DNA from: Morinoia aosen | Taxonomy: Eukaryota > Arthropoda > Malacostraca > Amphipoda > Talitridae | Assembly (NCBI GenBank): GCA_030386875.1 | Contig: CM059563.1 | Location: forward strand, 14,526,001-14,590,000 | DNA length: 64,000 nt | Direction of reading: 5' to 3' | Shown here: positions 13,245 to 24,605 of the stretch, piece after piece | How positions within the stretch are numbered: position 1 is the stretch's first letter | Layout: every line of letters begins with the position of its first letter | Made by a program: the position numbers and the translations under genes | Notes under the pieces: model-generated | Databases searched by the model: none | What the model was told of the DNA's origin: nothing | The model's input: the letters and a program-made list of their open reading frames with translations, nothing else

Positions 13245-13430
13245 TAATTACTCCGGCTCGTGAAAAAGAGAATTAGAAACTAAACTATTCAATGCCAGCT
13301 ACTCCTGCTCATGAAAAAAAACTAAACTACTCATGCCAGCTATTCCGGCTCATGAAAAGAAAAAAAGGAACTATAAACTGTTCAATGCTACTCCGGCTCA
13401 TGTAAAAGAAACTAAAGTATCCAACGCTAT
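13245..13430. repeat. short tandem array with a roughly 40-50-bp unit
   Basis: About four degenerate units share CTCCGGCTCATGAAAA followed by an actaaact block. It lies about 230 bp left of the 30-bp minisatellite. Confidence 0.7.
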
Positions 13431-13661
13431 TCATAGGACGCCGAGTCAGAAGGGACGCACGAAGCTGCGTAGAACGCAGGTCGGCAGCAGCTGCAGTGCC
13501 CGACGACAGCAATGCTTGGAAGTAGAAGTAAGCACAAGAGGCAGGCACTTGGCGGAGGTGCAAGCGCTCACTAAGCGCAGAAATCGTTGCCAAGACCAAG
13601 CTATTAGTGCCGGCACCCCACAACACAACCTCCCGCAATGAAGAGGCTGGCGGGAAATTCG

Positions 13662-13903
13662 GGGGAAATTCACACTCATCACCAGCCTTTGGTGGGAACT
13701 CACAGTCATCACCACCGGCCTTTGGTGGAAATTCACAGCCATCACCGGCCTTTGGTGGGAATTTACAGTCAACACCGGCCTTTGGTGGAAATTCACAGTC
13801 ATCACCAGCCTTTGGTCGGAATTTACAGTCAACACCGGCCTTTGGTGGAAATTCACAGTTATCACCGGCCTTTGGTGGGAATTTACAGTCAACACCAGCC
13901 TTT
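13662..13903. repeat. 30-bp minisatellite, eight units
   Basis: The unit is marked by GCCTTTGGTGG, recurring at exactly 30-bp steps from 13719 to 13899. One unit at 13686-13719 is 33 bp. From 13749 on, two variants alternate (ATTTACAGTCAACACC and ATTCACAGTCATCACC), making a 60-bp higher-order period. Because the unit is divisible by three, open frames run through on both strands: a glycine/serine repeat on plus and a cysteine/proline/lysine repeat on minus. Neither has a convincing start, domain or splice context, so no gene is called. Confidence 0.85.
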
Positions 13904-14029
13904 CGGCACAAAAGAACAGTTCAGCTTAAAACAACCGTGGCTTTGAACACAACCAGCCAGCCACAAGGGATGCTTCGTGCGGGTATTAGACTCACAGTTT
14001 TCCACTCCGAACGATGCAAAACATGAAAC

Positions 14030-14929
14030 ACAAAAATGCACTTAAGGAAACATTTACAGCCAATATGACATGTGCATAACAACAAACTTTTCTAAAGCAA
14101 GATCCCAGCTTATTTTGCTACAAGAAAATTCATACTCGATAACACCGACTCGTCAAGACGGGTGAGCATTGCACACACACGAATTTTCCGGACGCTATCA
14201 GTGTAGGTAGCATGTGATGCGCGCGGTGTCGCAGATAAAGTACAGCTCACTGATTGACAACTGGTTTACACTCCTGCTATCAGTCTGGCAGTCAGTCAGC
14301 TTCGCTATGCATACGCAATGGTATATGTAAGTGTCATTTGAAAGAAAATAACGGGCTCAGTTTAGTCTCTTCTACCCGCCAATCGATCTGATTCAAGAAT
14401 AATTTATACACGTATTTCGCTTTATTTTTCAGTGTCGAACGCAATTTGTAGACCTCCAAGAAATTTATACCCTGAAAACTTGCACATTGGGTCATAAGCA
14501 CGCATCGTTTGAATTGTAATACTACAAAAACACTATAAATATTCCTTTAATCGTACGCACTATTCGTATTTCAAATTTTTAAATATTTACCCAAGGATTT
14601 TTAGGAGAAACAAAGACTGTATCAATTTTTTTACTACCAGTATGTACCAAAAACAAACAATGAGGAATCGGTACCCCACTTCGCAAACATCGAGAGCATA
14701 GTCCCAGCAGCGCCATCGATGAAACCAGCAACTGAAGTTAGGCTGCGGTACAAGCAACTCTGCTTTAAGAATTTCCCATGAAGCCGCAAGAAAATTCCAT
14801 GATTTACTCCATACTAAAATGGAGTAAATTTCCGTGGCAACATTAGCACGGTGACTAGATAAATGCATATCCCAACTCAGCGTGTCGTCAGACTGCGATG
14901 CTGACGCCTTGTTCACACTAACACAAGCA
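14030..14929. other. likely TESK intron 1 sequence
   Basis: No exon was recognised. The minus-strand frame at 14587-14916 does not resemble a kinase subdomain. If the TESK model is right, this is intronic. Confidence 0.35.
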
Positions 14930-15545
14930 ATAACTCATATCTGATACTAATTTTATCAGCTTCACATTGATGCAATAACTATCGCTTACGACCTAGAACT
15001 CACCTTGAAAACGTCCGGTTAACACAATAAGTAGCGCTAAAAATTTCGTAATGAGTAAAATAAAAATTCACACAATTAGAAGCGCTAAAAACCTCGAACT
15101 CACTTCAAACTTCACAATGTGATAACTGCTCCCGTGATAAATTTTAAATAGATACAACAACCAGTGGAAAATCTAGCTCTCAATTTATGAATTTCACATA
15201 AGTACAATAACAAGCCCCAAAAATCTTGTACTCGCCTTTTCAACTTCAGATTCAAATAAAAATCCCATATTCACTAGGCGAACATGGGATTGATACAATT
15301 ATTTACCCTATAAATCTCGTTCTCACTTTTGATTAACACAATACAATACAATACAATACAATAACGGGCCCTTCGACGCTCCAACTCGGTAAACTTCAGA
15401 CTGACACAATCACTAGCGCTAAAATTCTCGTACTCGCTTGGTAAACTTCAGATTGACACAATAACTAGCGCTAAAATTTCCGTACTCAGTAAATTTCAGA
15501 TAGACACAATTACAAGGGGTAAAACTGCCGTGCTCACCTTGTAAA
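14930..15545 (-). repeat. degenerate tandem array of exon-end/donor-like units
   Basis: About eight or nine degenerate units of roughly 55-65 bp are marked by AGCGCTAAAA-like blocks (near 15034, 15082, 15412 and 15466, with decayed versions at about 15158, 15210 and 15520) and by TTGTGT-type spacers. Read on the minus strand, each unit resembles the end of the TESK exon plus its donor. Matches include GAAGTTTACCAAGCGAGTAC, CGTTTTCAAGGTGAGTTC (about 14998-15015) and AAAAGGCGAGTAC. The last unit overlaps the real exon end at 15538. The array therefore looks like repeated duplication of an exon-intron boundary. Confidence 0.7.
15338..15363. repeat. pentanucleotide microsatellite (ATACA)n
   Basis: About five perfect ATACA-type pentamers within the donor-like array. 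Confidence 0.9.
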
Positions 15546-16131
15546 CTTCCGAGAAGAAGCCCTGTCCGAGCCGCTCGGTGGCGAAGTCGTCGAGGCGATA
15601 GAGCCTGGCGAGGGCGGAGTGGAGGGCCTGGTAAGACGAGGACCGCGCCAAGGCAGTCCGTGGCACTCCGGTGCCCCGCAACCTGCACGCGGGACCCTCA
15701 CTCCCCACACCCCCAGGTGTCCGTGATATCACATCACTACGAGTAAAATTGTCACCATCAAAAAATCCGTCAGCGGCACTATTTCTCACAGTCTCATCAA
15801 GGCTGACTTTAGCTTTGAGCCTGCTTTTGGATTCACTAGACGCAGTTCTAGTCGGAGCCTTCGAGTCCGAATTCTTTGTTGGTATATGGCTACTATTGTC
15901 AGGACATCCATCATTTTCGGCGGAAACTTCTTCTTCACACGAGGATTCGATGAGACTGGAGTTGTGTGACGGGAACTTGGCCGTCCCAGCGTCGGTAGCA
16001 ACAAGCGCGTTGCCGCACAGGGGCAACGGCACTCGCCACGATGAGGCAGTGGACCAGGACATTGGTCTGCCACACATGCCGCGTTCCCCCACTGTCACAG
16101 CCACTTTGCCGCAGGAGCCACCACGCCGCAT
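15538..16131 (-). CDS. TESK1: TESK/LIMK-family protein kinase, first coding exon (partial gene)
   Basis: The exon encodes 198 residues from ATG at 16131 to a phase-0 donor, AAG|GTGAGC, at 15538/15537. The C-terminal part is diagnostic: YRLDDFATERLGQGFFSEVY is the first kinase strand and glycine-rich loop (Gly189 and Gly191). The pairing of LDDF with GxGFFSEVYK is the signature of testis-specific kinases TESK1/2 and fly center divider. These are dual-specificity kinases that phosphorylate cofilin and so control actin turnover. Residues 1-175 are a low-complexity serine-rich extension without a recognised domain. The open frame reaches 16152, but only via a TTG. The next exon, carrying the VAIK-type lysine, was not found at 1-15537 and probably lies beyond the left edge. 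LIMK is less likely because no LIM or PDZ sequence is seen. The donor sits at the edge of the tandem array. Confidence 0.75.
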
Positions 16132-17710
16132 AACATGAATAAAACGCCGCAACTCCCGATAGGAAGGCTAGCAGTTTGCACAACGAAGCGAGTCGATCGT
16201 TTTGTCTTTTAGTTTCTTTCACTCACAGATGCACAACGAAAGTTAATATTTTTTGTAAGAAAAGGCAAACTGAACTTCGTAGTTCAACTCATTAGCATAG
16301 CACTAAAGAATTACCAAAGCAGTATGTTCACAGTAGCAGTTACACCAAACTCAAGTAATGTTCCACCTTTGCAAACGCAGAAAGGCTTTCCATGTTTGCT
16401 AGACATGAAACAAAAAACTCAAGAATTCACAGAAAAATCTTCACGATTCTCATTCACGACTTAACACTTGTATCCTATTTACCTATTATATCGAATAGCG
16501 AGCGCAAATATCGATACGAACACCTGCCTGAAGTAGCTGCCAGTCTGAAAAGATTAACACAGGTAAGCATCCAGTCCTTCTCAAAGTGCACAGGGAAGGA
16601 CGAAATCAGGAAATAATGACATGACAATTTCATCAACCAAGGAAGAAGAGAAAATATGTAATACACAGTTAATGCTTGCTTGGTTTGTCTCACTGTCACG
16701 CTCTTAGAGATACTTAATGACCATATCTGTGATGCGAGTTTTACCAGTGAACAAGTATAAGAATATTTTACTTGTGGACACTATTAGAATGGATATTTGT
16801 GTGTCATCCTTATCTGGAAGATTTATTGGAGGAAAATATTGAATCCTGTCATTTTTGACAGCTTCTGTACACTGGTACTATTAAGAGGTTGGTTCTGCCT
16901 TGGGTGTGCTCATTGACATTTGCATCATACAGTGACAAACAGAAGCTGGTCTATGTCATGTACCTGTGTTGCACACAATGACAAGTATAAAAGTTACAAG
17001 ATAAGAAGTATCTCTTATGAAATACTGGACAAAGAGAGAATGAAACACTGGTATTAGAAGAAATTTAGCTTTACAGGGTGACATACAAACTAGTTTCCGT
17101 GTTGTAAAATAACTAGGGTCCATGTTACAAAGTAAGTAAGGAGGGGAATAAAAATTTGCTAAAAATCCTTTCATTTGGTCTGGGCCTAACCTCGACGATT
17201 CATTTTAAATTCAAATTATTATTTTCATTAGTTGTCTGCGAAAAACTCTAATGCCTCATGAATGACCCGAGTCAACAAGTAGGATGGCTTCACTTCATAT
17301 GATGCAGAAAAAATTGAGACGTTGAAAAAATCAATTTTACTTCACAGCAAATTAAAGCCATCATTTAAACATAAAATGCTGACTCTTTCTAAATAGACAT
17401 CTGAGTTCAATTAAGGCCATTCTTTCTACTACTAGAGAATTGACCCATTAAGCTATCTTTGAGTCTAGCTAAAAACCCTCATCAAAAACCTATGAAATCT
17501 ATAATTAAATCTGCAAACATGATACAATTCTTCTGCTTTAAAAGTCATGTTTTATCAATACTTTTAACAACTCCAAAATGCAGGCAATTGATATTTTTGG
17601 TTTTCATTTCTAGTTTGACACATCCCAAAATTGAAACTGAGCAGATCCACTGGAGGCCTCTAATAGAATGCAAACTAAGCAGTAGAAACAGCCAGAGGAT
17701 GATCATGACA
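16132..17710. other. region upstream of the TESK exon
   Basis: It should hold the 5' UTR or promoter of the kinase gene, but no TATA box, initiator or upstream exon can be picked with confidence. The rest to 17710 is A+T-rich with no recognised feature. Confidence 0.35.
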
Positions 17711-17718
17711 CAAAAAAT

Positions 17719-18266
17719 GGTAAATCTGAAGGATATGTCAGTTATCGATTTTCCACTTTTTGGTGCCTGAACCTAATTAATTGAATCAAAATAAACAAGA
17801 TTTCTTCTATGCACTTTCCGTCTCAAATGAGTATTTTACGATATATAGCGGTAAGTTTAGTTTCGTCTGTGATGACGAATGCGCTCGAATAAACAGCTAC
17901 TCATCGATTTTTGAATTTTTGTTACTTGAATCATGGTAATAACATCAAAATAAACAACTTTTCTTCTATGCACTTTTTTCGTCAAATGAGTATTTAACGA
18001 GGTATAGCGGTAGGTTTGGTTTCGTCTTTGATGACGATCGCGCTGGAAGCGAGTGCGCTTTGCAGTGTTGCTGTCTGACGTGCTCCTTGAATTATTTGCC
18101 GCTTCAAACACTGGAGTTGCGGTAAGTCATTTACCACTATAACTAATAAAATACTCATTTGAGACGGAAAGTGCATAGAAGAAAACTTGTTCATTTCGAT
18201 CCAATTAACTATGCTTAGGCATTCAAATTTACAAAATCGATAACTGACATATCCTTCAGATTTACC
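17719..18266 (+). mobile_element. M1-A, 548-bp MITE with 8-bp target duplication
   Basis: Perfect 8-bp flanking repeats CAAAAAAT (17711-17718 and 18267-18274) fix both ends. The termini are long inverted repeats of about 130 bp beginning GGTAAATCTGAAGGATATG. Inside, a module with AAATAAACAA, cttctatgcactt, AAATGAGTATTT and TATAGCGGTA occurs three times, twice direct and once inverted. There is no coding capacity. Eight-bp duplications are made by hAT, P and Merlin transposases. The GG start would suit Merlin, but this is inference. Confidence 0.85.
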
Positions 18267-18483
18267 CAAAAAATGTTCAACAACCTGAGGTATTCTAGCC
18301 ATATTAATGATTTATTCAAGCTATAATCATAGAAGTATAAGAAGCGCATTCAGTTATTCATTGTCTTCAATAAATATTCGTTATATCTCTCAACAAACGC
18401 TAATATATTTTTAAGATTAAAAAAAAAGCTTCTCTGGGTAGTTCCTGTGCAGTGCAGATTCTGGGTAGAACAGGAAACAATTG

Positions 18484-19016
18484 GGTAAATCTGAAGGATA
18501 TGACAGTAATCGATTTTGTAAATTTTAACGCTTAAACATAGTTAATTTAATCAAAATAAACAAGTTTTCTTCTATGCACTTTCCATCTGAACTGAGTATT
18601 TTATTAGTTATAGCGGTAAATGACTTACCGCAACTCCAGTGTTTGAAGCGGAAAAAAATTCATTGATCGCGTGATATGGCAGTCTCACTTTTGACACGTT
18701 CATCATCAAAGACGAAACTAAACCTACCGCTATACCTCGTTAAATAATCATTTGACGAAAAAAGTGTATAGAAGAAAAGTTGTTTATTTAGATGTTATTA
18801 CCATGATCCAAGTAACAAAAATTTGAAAATCGATAAGTAGCTGTTTATTCAAGCGCATTTGTCATCGAAGACGAAATAAACCTACCGCTATAACTCGTGA
18901 TATAATCATTTCAGACGGAAAGTGCATAAAAGCAACTTGTTTATTTTGATTTAATTAATTATGTTTAGGCACCGAGAAGTGGGAAATTGATTACTGTCAT
19001 ATCCTTCAGATTTACC
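18484..19016 (-). mobile_element. M1-B, 533-bp MITE, inverted relative to M1-A
   Basis: The flanking 8-bp repeats AACAATTG (18476-18483 and 19017-19024) are perfect. The internal order is the reverse of M1-A, so the copy is in the opposite orientation. Only about 220 bp separates it from M1-A. Confidence 0.85.
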
Positions 19017-19171
19017 AACAATTGCAAAGGCAACTTATATAATCTAGCAGAAAGAAAATATATGAATGCCTAAAAGTAGTATATACATCATAAAATAATG
19101 TCATTGTTTGTGTTAAGAGCATCAAAATAATTATTTGAAAGAAAGAATCTCTACACAAAATTAGGTAAGAT

Positions 19172-19531
19172 GGACAATATTTATTTTTTGTCAGGCAAGG
19201 AAATTAATAATTTGGGGGCAAATAATCAATAAAGGAACACATTTAATAACCTTTTACACGAATGACATTCTGCTCGCTGATGCGTTATTTTTGAATAATT
19301 GTACTTTGAAGTTGGCGCCGGCGCCGTTATTTAGTTAATAAAGGTAGTTAACCCCCTATTACAAACGTAAAGAGGTTGGGTCGTGAGGGTTGGCCACAGT
19401 TCTTATAGCGAAAATTATAAATAAAGCTTCTAACCCACCCATTACGGTGACGACCGCAATGTTGTTTACATCGGATCCAAGATGGCGGCGCCCATGGTGG
19501 TCGCCTGCCTGACCTAAAGTAAATATTGACC
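19172..19531 (+). mobile_element. M2-A, 360-bp MITE with 8-bp target duplication
   Basis: Flanked by perfect GGTAAGAT repeats (19164-19171 and 19532-19539). The termini pair GGACAATATTTATTT with the complement of GGTCAATATTTACTTTAGG. The centre carries the G+C-rich palindrome GGCGCCGGCGCC. Near the right end lies CCAAGATGGCGGC (19477-19489), which matches the known YY1/Pleiohomeotic binding motif. It is non-coding. Confidence 0.85.
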
Positions 19532-19539
19532 GGTAAGAT

Positions 19540-20671
19540 TTCTTAATTCTCTTGCTGCTTAGTTTCTCCTACATCAGAGTAGTTCCCTAACTCACTATTT
19601 CAGTGAGCAAAGAACTAATCGCTCAGCCACAACATTTTTTCTCATGAACAACTAACATGGTCAACTGAAAATTAATTTTTAATAAAGAAAATTCCAGAAT
19701 GACCATTTACAGTTGAAAACATGGCATACCTAAAGTGGCTTTTCTAAAAATCAACTTCTCATCACCAGTTTCAATTTAAACTATTCACTTGAAAAATAAT
19801 ACTCATCACAGGAAAGGATAGTTACAACAATATCTTCTCAATTGATCATACTTTATTGAATTACTTTTAAAAAATTGGTAATTATAAATTTAAGGTTCAA
19901 ATCCAGACAATCTAATGCTATAAACTTGGTATACTTAAAGTAAGTATAATTAGTTTCAGAATTCTAAAACTCTCTCACCTATACTGGTTGATGTTTCAAT
20001 TCACTTACACCAAATAAACTGGTCATTTATACAATCATTTGTATTGTAATGTAAGACTTAGAGCAAATTAGAACATGATCTATATCTTTAAGAAATTTCT
20101 CAAAAATTTATGGCCCTTCAGTCATAAAAAAACCTACCACTGCAGTTAATTGAAAAATATTACAGTGATTTACAGGGCACATAGTACTTATATTACCAAT
20201 AAATCTGCAAAATAATCCTGATGCCATATGAAGTGTAAAATGTCACAAATAATTTTGATAGACAAAATTCAAAATTTAATTTGAGTATAAATACTATGGA
20301 TATTCAATACGTACAATTCCTACTGCTCTAAATTATTCAACCTTAATAGTTTATTTTTTTTTTAAATTTGATTAATTGTACATCAAGTCATTTTAAATGA
20401 AATGCGAGTTGTATACTTTTACACATTCTCATCCAATACAAATTGACAATGTTATTTTAATAAAATTAATAAATGCTATCATTGTGACACAGGTTATTAA
20501 TTTTTAACATTTATCTAAACATTTTATCTCTTGGGGGTCAATGCTGATGCAGTGAATCAATTCCTTAAAATCCCAAATTGATATTTCCAATTTAGTAGCA
20601 CTTGTATAAGCTTAGCTCTACAACTTTTTTATGTTCAACTAAATAACTTTGAGCTCATACCTTTCCATTAG
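19540..20671. other. A+T-rich sequence, nothing recognised
   Basis: No gene or delimited repeat was found. Frames are very short. Confidence 0.4.
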
Positions 20672-21025
20672 ATTAGTTAGCTCAAGCTTTCCTAATTCCA
20701 ACAAAAGTGTTCCAAAGGGAAGAAGGCCTATTTTGTAAGGAGTATTGAGAACAGGGAATCTATGACCACAGTATGTTCACATATGATACCTCATATGCAT
20801 AGAAACACTAAGTTGAAGAAAAAAGTTTATGAAAGATAAATATTGAAGAAAGTAATAGCTCCTGGAAACAAGTTAGTACTGAACTAAAAATATATCTATA
20901 ATCAGACACGTAACCTATTTCATTTTAATTTAAAAAAGCCTAACTAACCTTTAACTCAGAACCTCACATTCTCCCCCTAGGCTAACTCCTATATATACAA
21001 TAGTTTGTATCACCCTAAAAGGGCT
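20672..21025 (-). mobile_element. R family copy 4
   Basis: Near full length but diverged. It runs from the gattagttagctcaag start to the tacaatagtttgtatca end. Orientation is as in all other copies. Confidence 0.6.
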
Positions 21026-21755
21026 GACAGCTGTAAATTAGCAAGCACAATGACAAGTAAAGATTATTCCAGTTTTAGATAAAGAAGACGATAACTTTGA
21101 GAAGAGCACATTTTATTCACAAAAATAGTAAAATCTGCAAATGGAAAATTTGAACAGAAAGTATCCCCCAGCTGTACCAAGAGTGAGGAAGCCATCCCGT
21201 ACTAATTTATTTACATATTTACTAAAGTTATCGTACTAATACACAAATTAGGCATAAAAAAGGGTAAGCCTAACGAGTTACAAATTTTTTTAAAACATTT
21301 TCAGTGAGAAAATAGAAGTTCTTGCCAATAAAACGACCAAGACTAACTAGAACAAACATAGTTTGTTTACGTTTTGAAGTAGCCCAGGAACTTGAAATTC
21401 GGTCAACTGCGCACTCATGACAAAGCAATAATAATTAGGGGAAAACGACATACTACTGAAACACTTATTAAATTTACGTCGTGAATAATGAAAATAACAG
21501 CCTGAACAGAAAACCAGAATCATCAGCTTTCAAAGACGAGACTGACGCACCAACACGTTGTACGATAGTCCACTGACAACTGAGGCTTACTGAGCTTGAC
21601 AGTTCTCGGTTCCTAGTTCTTACTCGCTATTTCTCAGGCAACGACATTGAAAAAACGTTCCTTCTCTGCAGCAATGAAAGCTCTGAGTACTATTATTTTT
21701 TTTTACAATTCTCACCTTTTTTAAACCTTCAATATTAACAAGGACACATCTTAAA
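21026..21755. other. sequence without a recognised feature
   Basis: Somewhat more complex sequence around 21360-21680 could be regulatory, but no motif supports a call. Confidence 0.25.
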
Positions 21756-21987
21756 TCATCTTATTTCAGGAGTGAAGTTGGAGTAGAAATGTTTTCTCTC
21801 CATTATTTCTTCATTTTTTCTTCTTTGTAATTTGTTCTTACGTGCAGCACCAAGTGAAGGTTTCTTCCTCAAGTATGATTCACTTAAAGTATATGCCTCT
21901 GACTTTTTCTGAATCAAGCTATGATTCCAACTAAACCAGTGGGATATAGATAAGAGGAACTGGCACTTAGCTTTTAGAACTTACATC
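21756..21987 (-). CDS. possible C-terminal exon of an unrecognised gene
   Basis: An open frame of about 76 codons ends at TGA (21756-21758). Its last 50 residues are charged and coding-like: SESYLRKKPSLGAARKNKLQ is followed by a lysine/arginine/glutamate stretch. There is no ATG in the first half, so it would have to be entered by splicing. A candidate acceptor, TTGATTCAG, lies near 21915. No family was recognised. It could equally be a relic of a transposon gene or chance. Confidence 0.25.
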
Positions 21988-22315
21988 CGTTATCAAAATT
22001 CTAATTGCTGCGGATGTATATTGGGCAATGAAAACATTAACGCAACGTATGTGCGATAATTTACGAAAACTTTCTGTTAGTCTGCTGAACAAATAAACTA
22101 CACGTAATTTTTGGAGAGCCAGGAAAAACTATTATTGATTAATAGCGATTGTCGTTCAATTTGATAGAAATGAAACTCACTACGATAAAACAAAGACCTC
22201 GGTCAGAAGTAAACTTTTCTCAACACAATCATTTCAGAATGAAGTAGACATTTTTATCAGTGCTGAGGAAAAATTCCATCTTGAACCATACCAAAGATAA
22301 AAACAGGGAAACATA

Positions 22316-22570
22316 TTACATTTGTAAGTTGAATATAAGTTTGTGTGAAATGTACATTGTCTGATTCACTAGGTTTATCGTCCCACGAGTCCATTTAGAC
22401 TTCGAATTTTCACTTAATTTCAGGCGGAGTTTAAAATCTTCGTCTTCTGAAAGTCTTCCCTTTAAAATGCGCTCTCTCACAATGGTTGTTCTTTCGGTTT
22501 CTAATTTAGATCTTTCTGCAAGTAGAACCGATGAGTTCAGAACGTCGTTCGTTCCCAGCTCTCTAAAATT
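22316..22570 (-). CDS. possible exon of an unrecognised gene
   Basis: About 84 codons are open on the minus strand, with a charged helical composition (LLAERSKLETERTTIVRERI, then RLSEDEDFKLRLKLSENSK). It may belong with the frame at 21756-21987, but no strong donor was found to join them. There is no ATG near its start. No domain was recognised. Confidence 0.25.
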   Translation of the reverse strand, partial: NFRELGTNDVLNSSVLLAERSKLETERTTIVRERILKGRLSEDEDFKLRLKLSENSKSKWTRGTINLVNQTMYISHKLIFNLQM

Positions 22571-23533
22571 TCATTTCCCATCCCATAGATTCTCACTAGC
22601 ATTTCAATTCACTGCATGAGAAAACAGAGTTTTCAGGGGATTTTCCCAACATCTTTTGAGTTGAATACACACGGTCATTGATGTTCATCAGCTCTCTGAG
22701 TTTTTCTTTCAATATTTATTTAGGGCTATTTTAATTCGTGAAAAGACGCTCGATTCTTGACATCAAACACTGCGTGTTTGTAGTTTCTCCCAGCACAATA
22801 TTATGGAAATAATAATAATAAAAACAATAAACTCATTTAATGACAGCTTCGGTCATATACTCTTTAGCTGTCGCTTTGGCGATTTTGCCAAAGTTAATAA
22901 GGCATTTGGAGTTTTTAAGATTTTAGAAGTTTTGCGAATGTTAAGCAGTGAGCGTCATGTTCTAGAGATTCGTTTACTTCTTTTACTTTACGAGATACTA
23001 TAAATGAGCTGATAAATATCACAATACACGAGCGAGTTCAGGGTTTTTCAGTATTGTAGCCCCATACGTGACACAGGTTTGTCGTTGATTCAACTACCAA
23101 GACCACACTGCACGGCGAGTCTCAAAATCTCAATATCAACCTTCACATACCCTCGTCAAAGAAAGATAATTTATAGTTACATTGGTGACACGCGCAGATT
23201 TAATTCAAAATTAGGCCCTAGCCACCATAGAACTTTATTCAACCCTCACACCATCACTATTTTCATAAGCGTCACAAATAATCCCACCTTTAATATCCGC
23301 CAAACCAGGCAACATTCGGACATTTCGGGCAGCCAGACCCCTTGGGGGTTTCAGCTCCCCACCCATTTATGGCCGAGCGCCTTACCCACGCCAAAACCCC
23401 CCAAGGTACCAACGCAGTGCGCCCGGCCATATTGCGATTTGATCGTTAACATCTAAATAGAAATGCTGATTCCTATATTAACAAAATATGTCTCGCATGA
23501 TTCCAGGCACATAACTTAACCGAATGGTGAGAT
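22571..23533. other. sequence without a supported gene
   Basis: A G+C-richer patch at 23290-23430 just left of the RNase H relic may be part of the same retroelement, but no zinc-knuckle or other motif could be confirmed. Confidence 0.3.
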
Positions 23534-24600
23534 TTACAGGTTTGCATACACACTGATAGCCTTAACATATTCTAGCACTGTTCGTACTGGGCCACCATCC
23601 TTCAACAAATCACCGACGCTCCTGCCACCGACATTTCCGCAGAGGATACTTCTTGGTTGCTGCAGACCAGGACACGTTTCAATTATATGTTTTATCGTCA
23701 GCACCGCATCTCCGCACCATCCGCATATGGGTCTCTGGCCTAGAGCTTTCTGGGTTCAACAAATAGTTATGGGTCAGGGCGGTATGTTGCAACCGAAGTT
23801 TATTTATTATGACCTCTTCTTGGCGGTTCAACTTCTGCCGGCTCATTTTCCACCTTCCAGGACTGCTCTTCAACTCTCTCAAAACGCTTCGGTCTTGCTG
23901 CCACTCCTCATTCCAAATTTCATACGTCCTCCCTCTTATCAACGGGAACCAATCTTTGTAAAGAATGAGGGCAAATTCAGACGGTCTCGTTGCTGCTTCT
24001 TTTGCTGCTCTGTCCGCACACTCGTTCCCGCTGATCCCCACATGAGCGGGCACCCAGCTGATGGTGATGTGCTTCCTTCCAAGATGATTCGATACATATC
24101 CAATAAATTTCTATTGAGAAGTTGGTTGTCATCAGTATTATTGTCGATAGCCTGTATACAGCTCAAAGAATCGCTAAAGACTACAAAGTTGTCGAATTGT
24201 GTTTCGTTTATTATGCTGACTGCCAGTTTTATCGCATGAAGTTCTGCTGTCATGACACTCGCGACCATCGGTAGTGATACCCTTTTTATGATGTTGTCCA
24301 TCACTGCTGCTGCACCAACCCCCATCTGAGACTTCGAGCCGCCCGTGAAGATGAACTTGCAGTTACCGTATTTACTCGCTGTATCCTCATGCACGTGTCT
24401 CATGAGTGCCGGGGTTACCTCATCCTTCCTCAGCTTCACTATATATATATATTTTCCACGATGGTAGGCCGCTTCTGAACCTATGAATACGTTCCTGGAG
24501 TGGCTGGACTGGTTGTGTTGGAATATTGTATTGGTTTGTGGCTTGGCGTAGTTTCATGATAACAGATTTTGATGAGCGCTCACAGTTGCTAAAGAATAAT
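23534..24600 (-). pseudogene. RNase H region of a non-LTR retrotransposon, decayed and 5'-truncated
   Basis: On the minus strand, this is the C-terminal third of a non-LTR polyprotein: an RNase H domain, then a CxxC...H...C zinc-binding motif (ICGWC, KHIIETC) and a stop at 23534. RNase H landmarks include TAELHAI, FSDSLS, VPAHVGISGNECADRAAKEA. The first catalytic aspartate of the usual TDGS motif is replaced: the sequence reads FTGGSKSQ, codon at 24341-24343. A frameshift separates the part ending near 23990 from the VPAHVG part. No reverse transcriptase lies upstream. It is a dead 5'-truncated insertion, related to but distinct from the relic at 35640-38690. Confidence 0.8.
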
Positions 24601-24605
24601 TCCAA

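Noticed and set aside
13662-13903. CRISPR-like array
   Set aside because: Units are head-to-tail with no unique spacers, and the genome is eukaryotic.
13327-14026. Cysteine/proline or glycine/serine repeat proteins across the 30-bp minisatellite
   Set aside because: Frames are open because the unit is divisible by three. The long minus frame starts at a non-ATG codon, and neither strand has flanking coding support.
14587-14916. Second TESK kinase exon
   Set aside because: The translation lacks kinase motifs (no invariant lysine, HRD or DFG-type segment).
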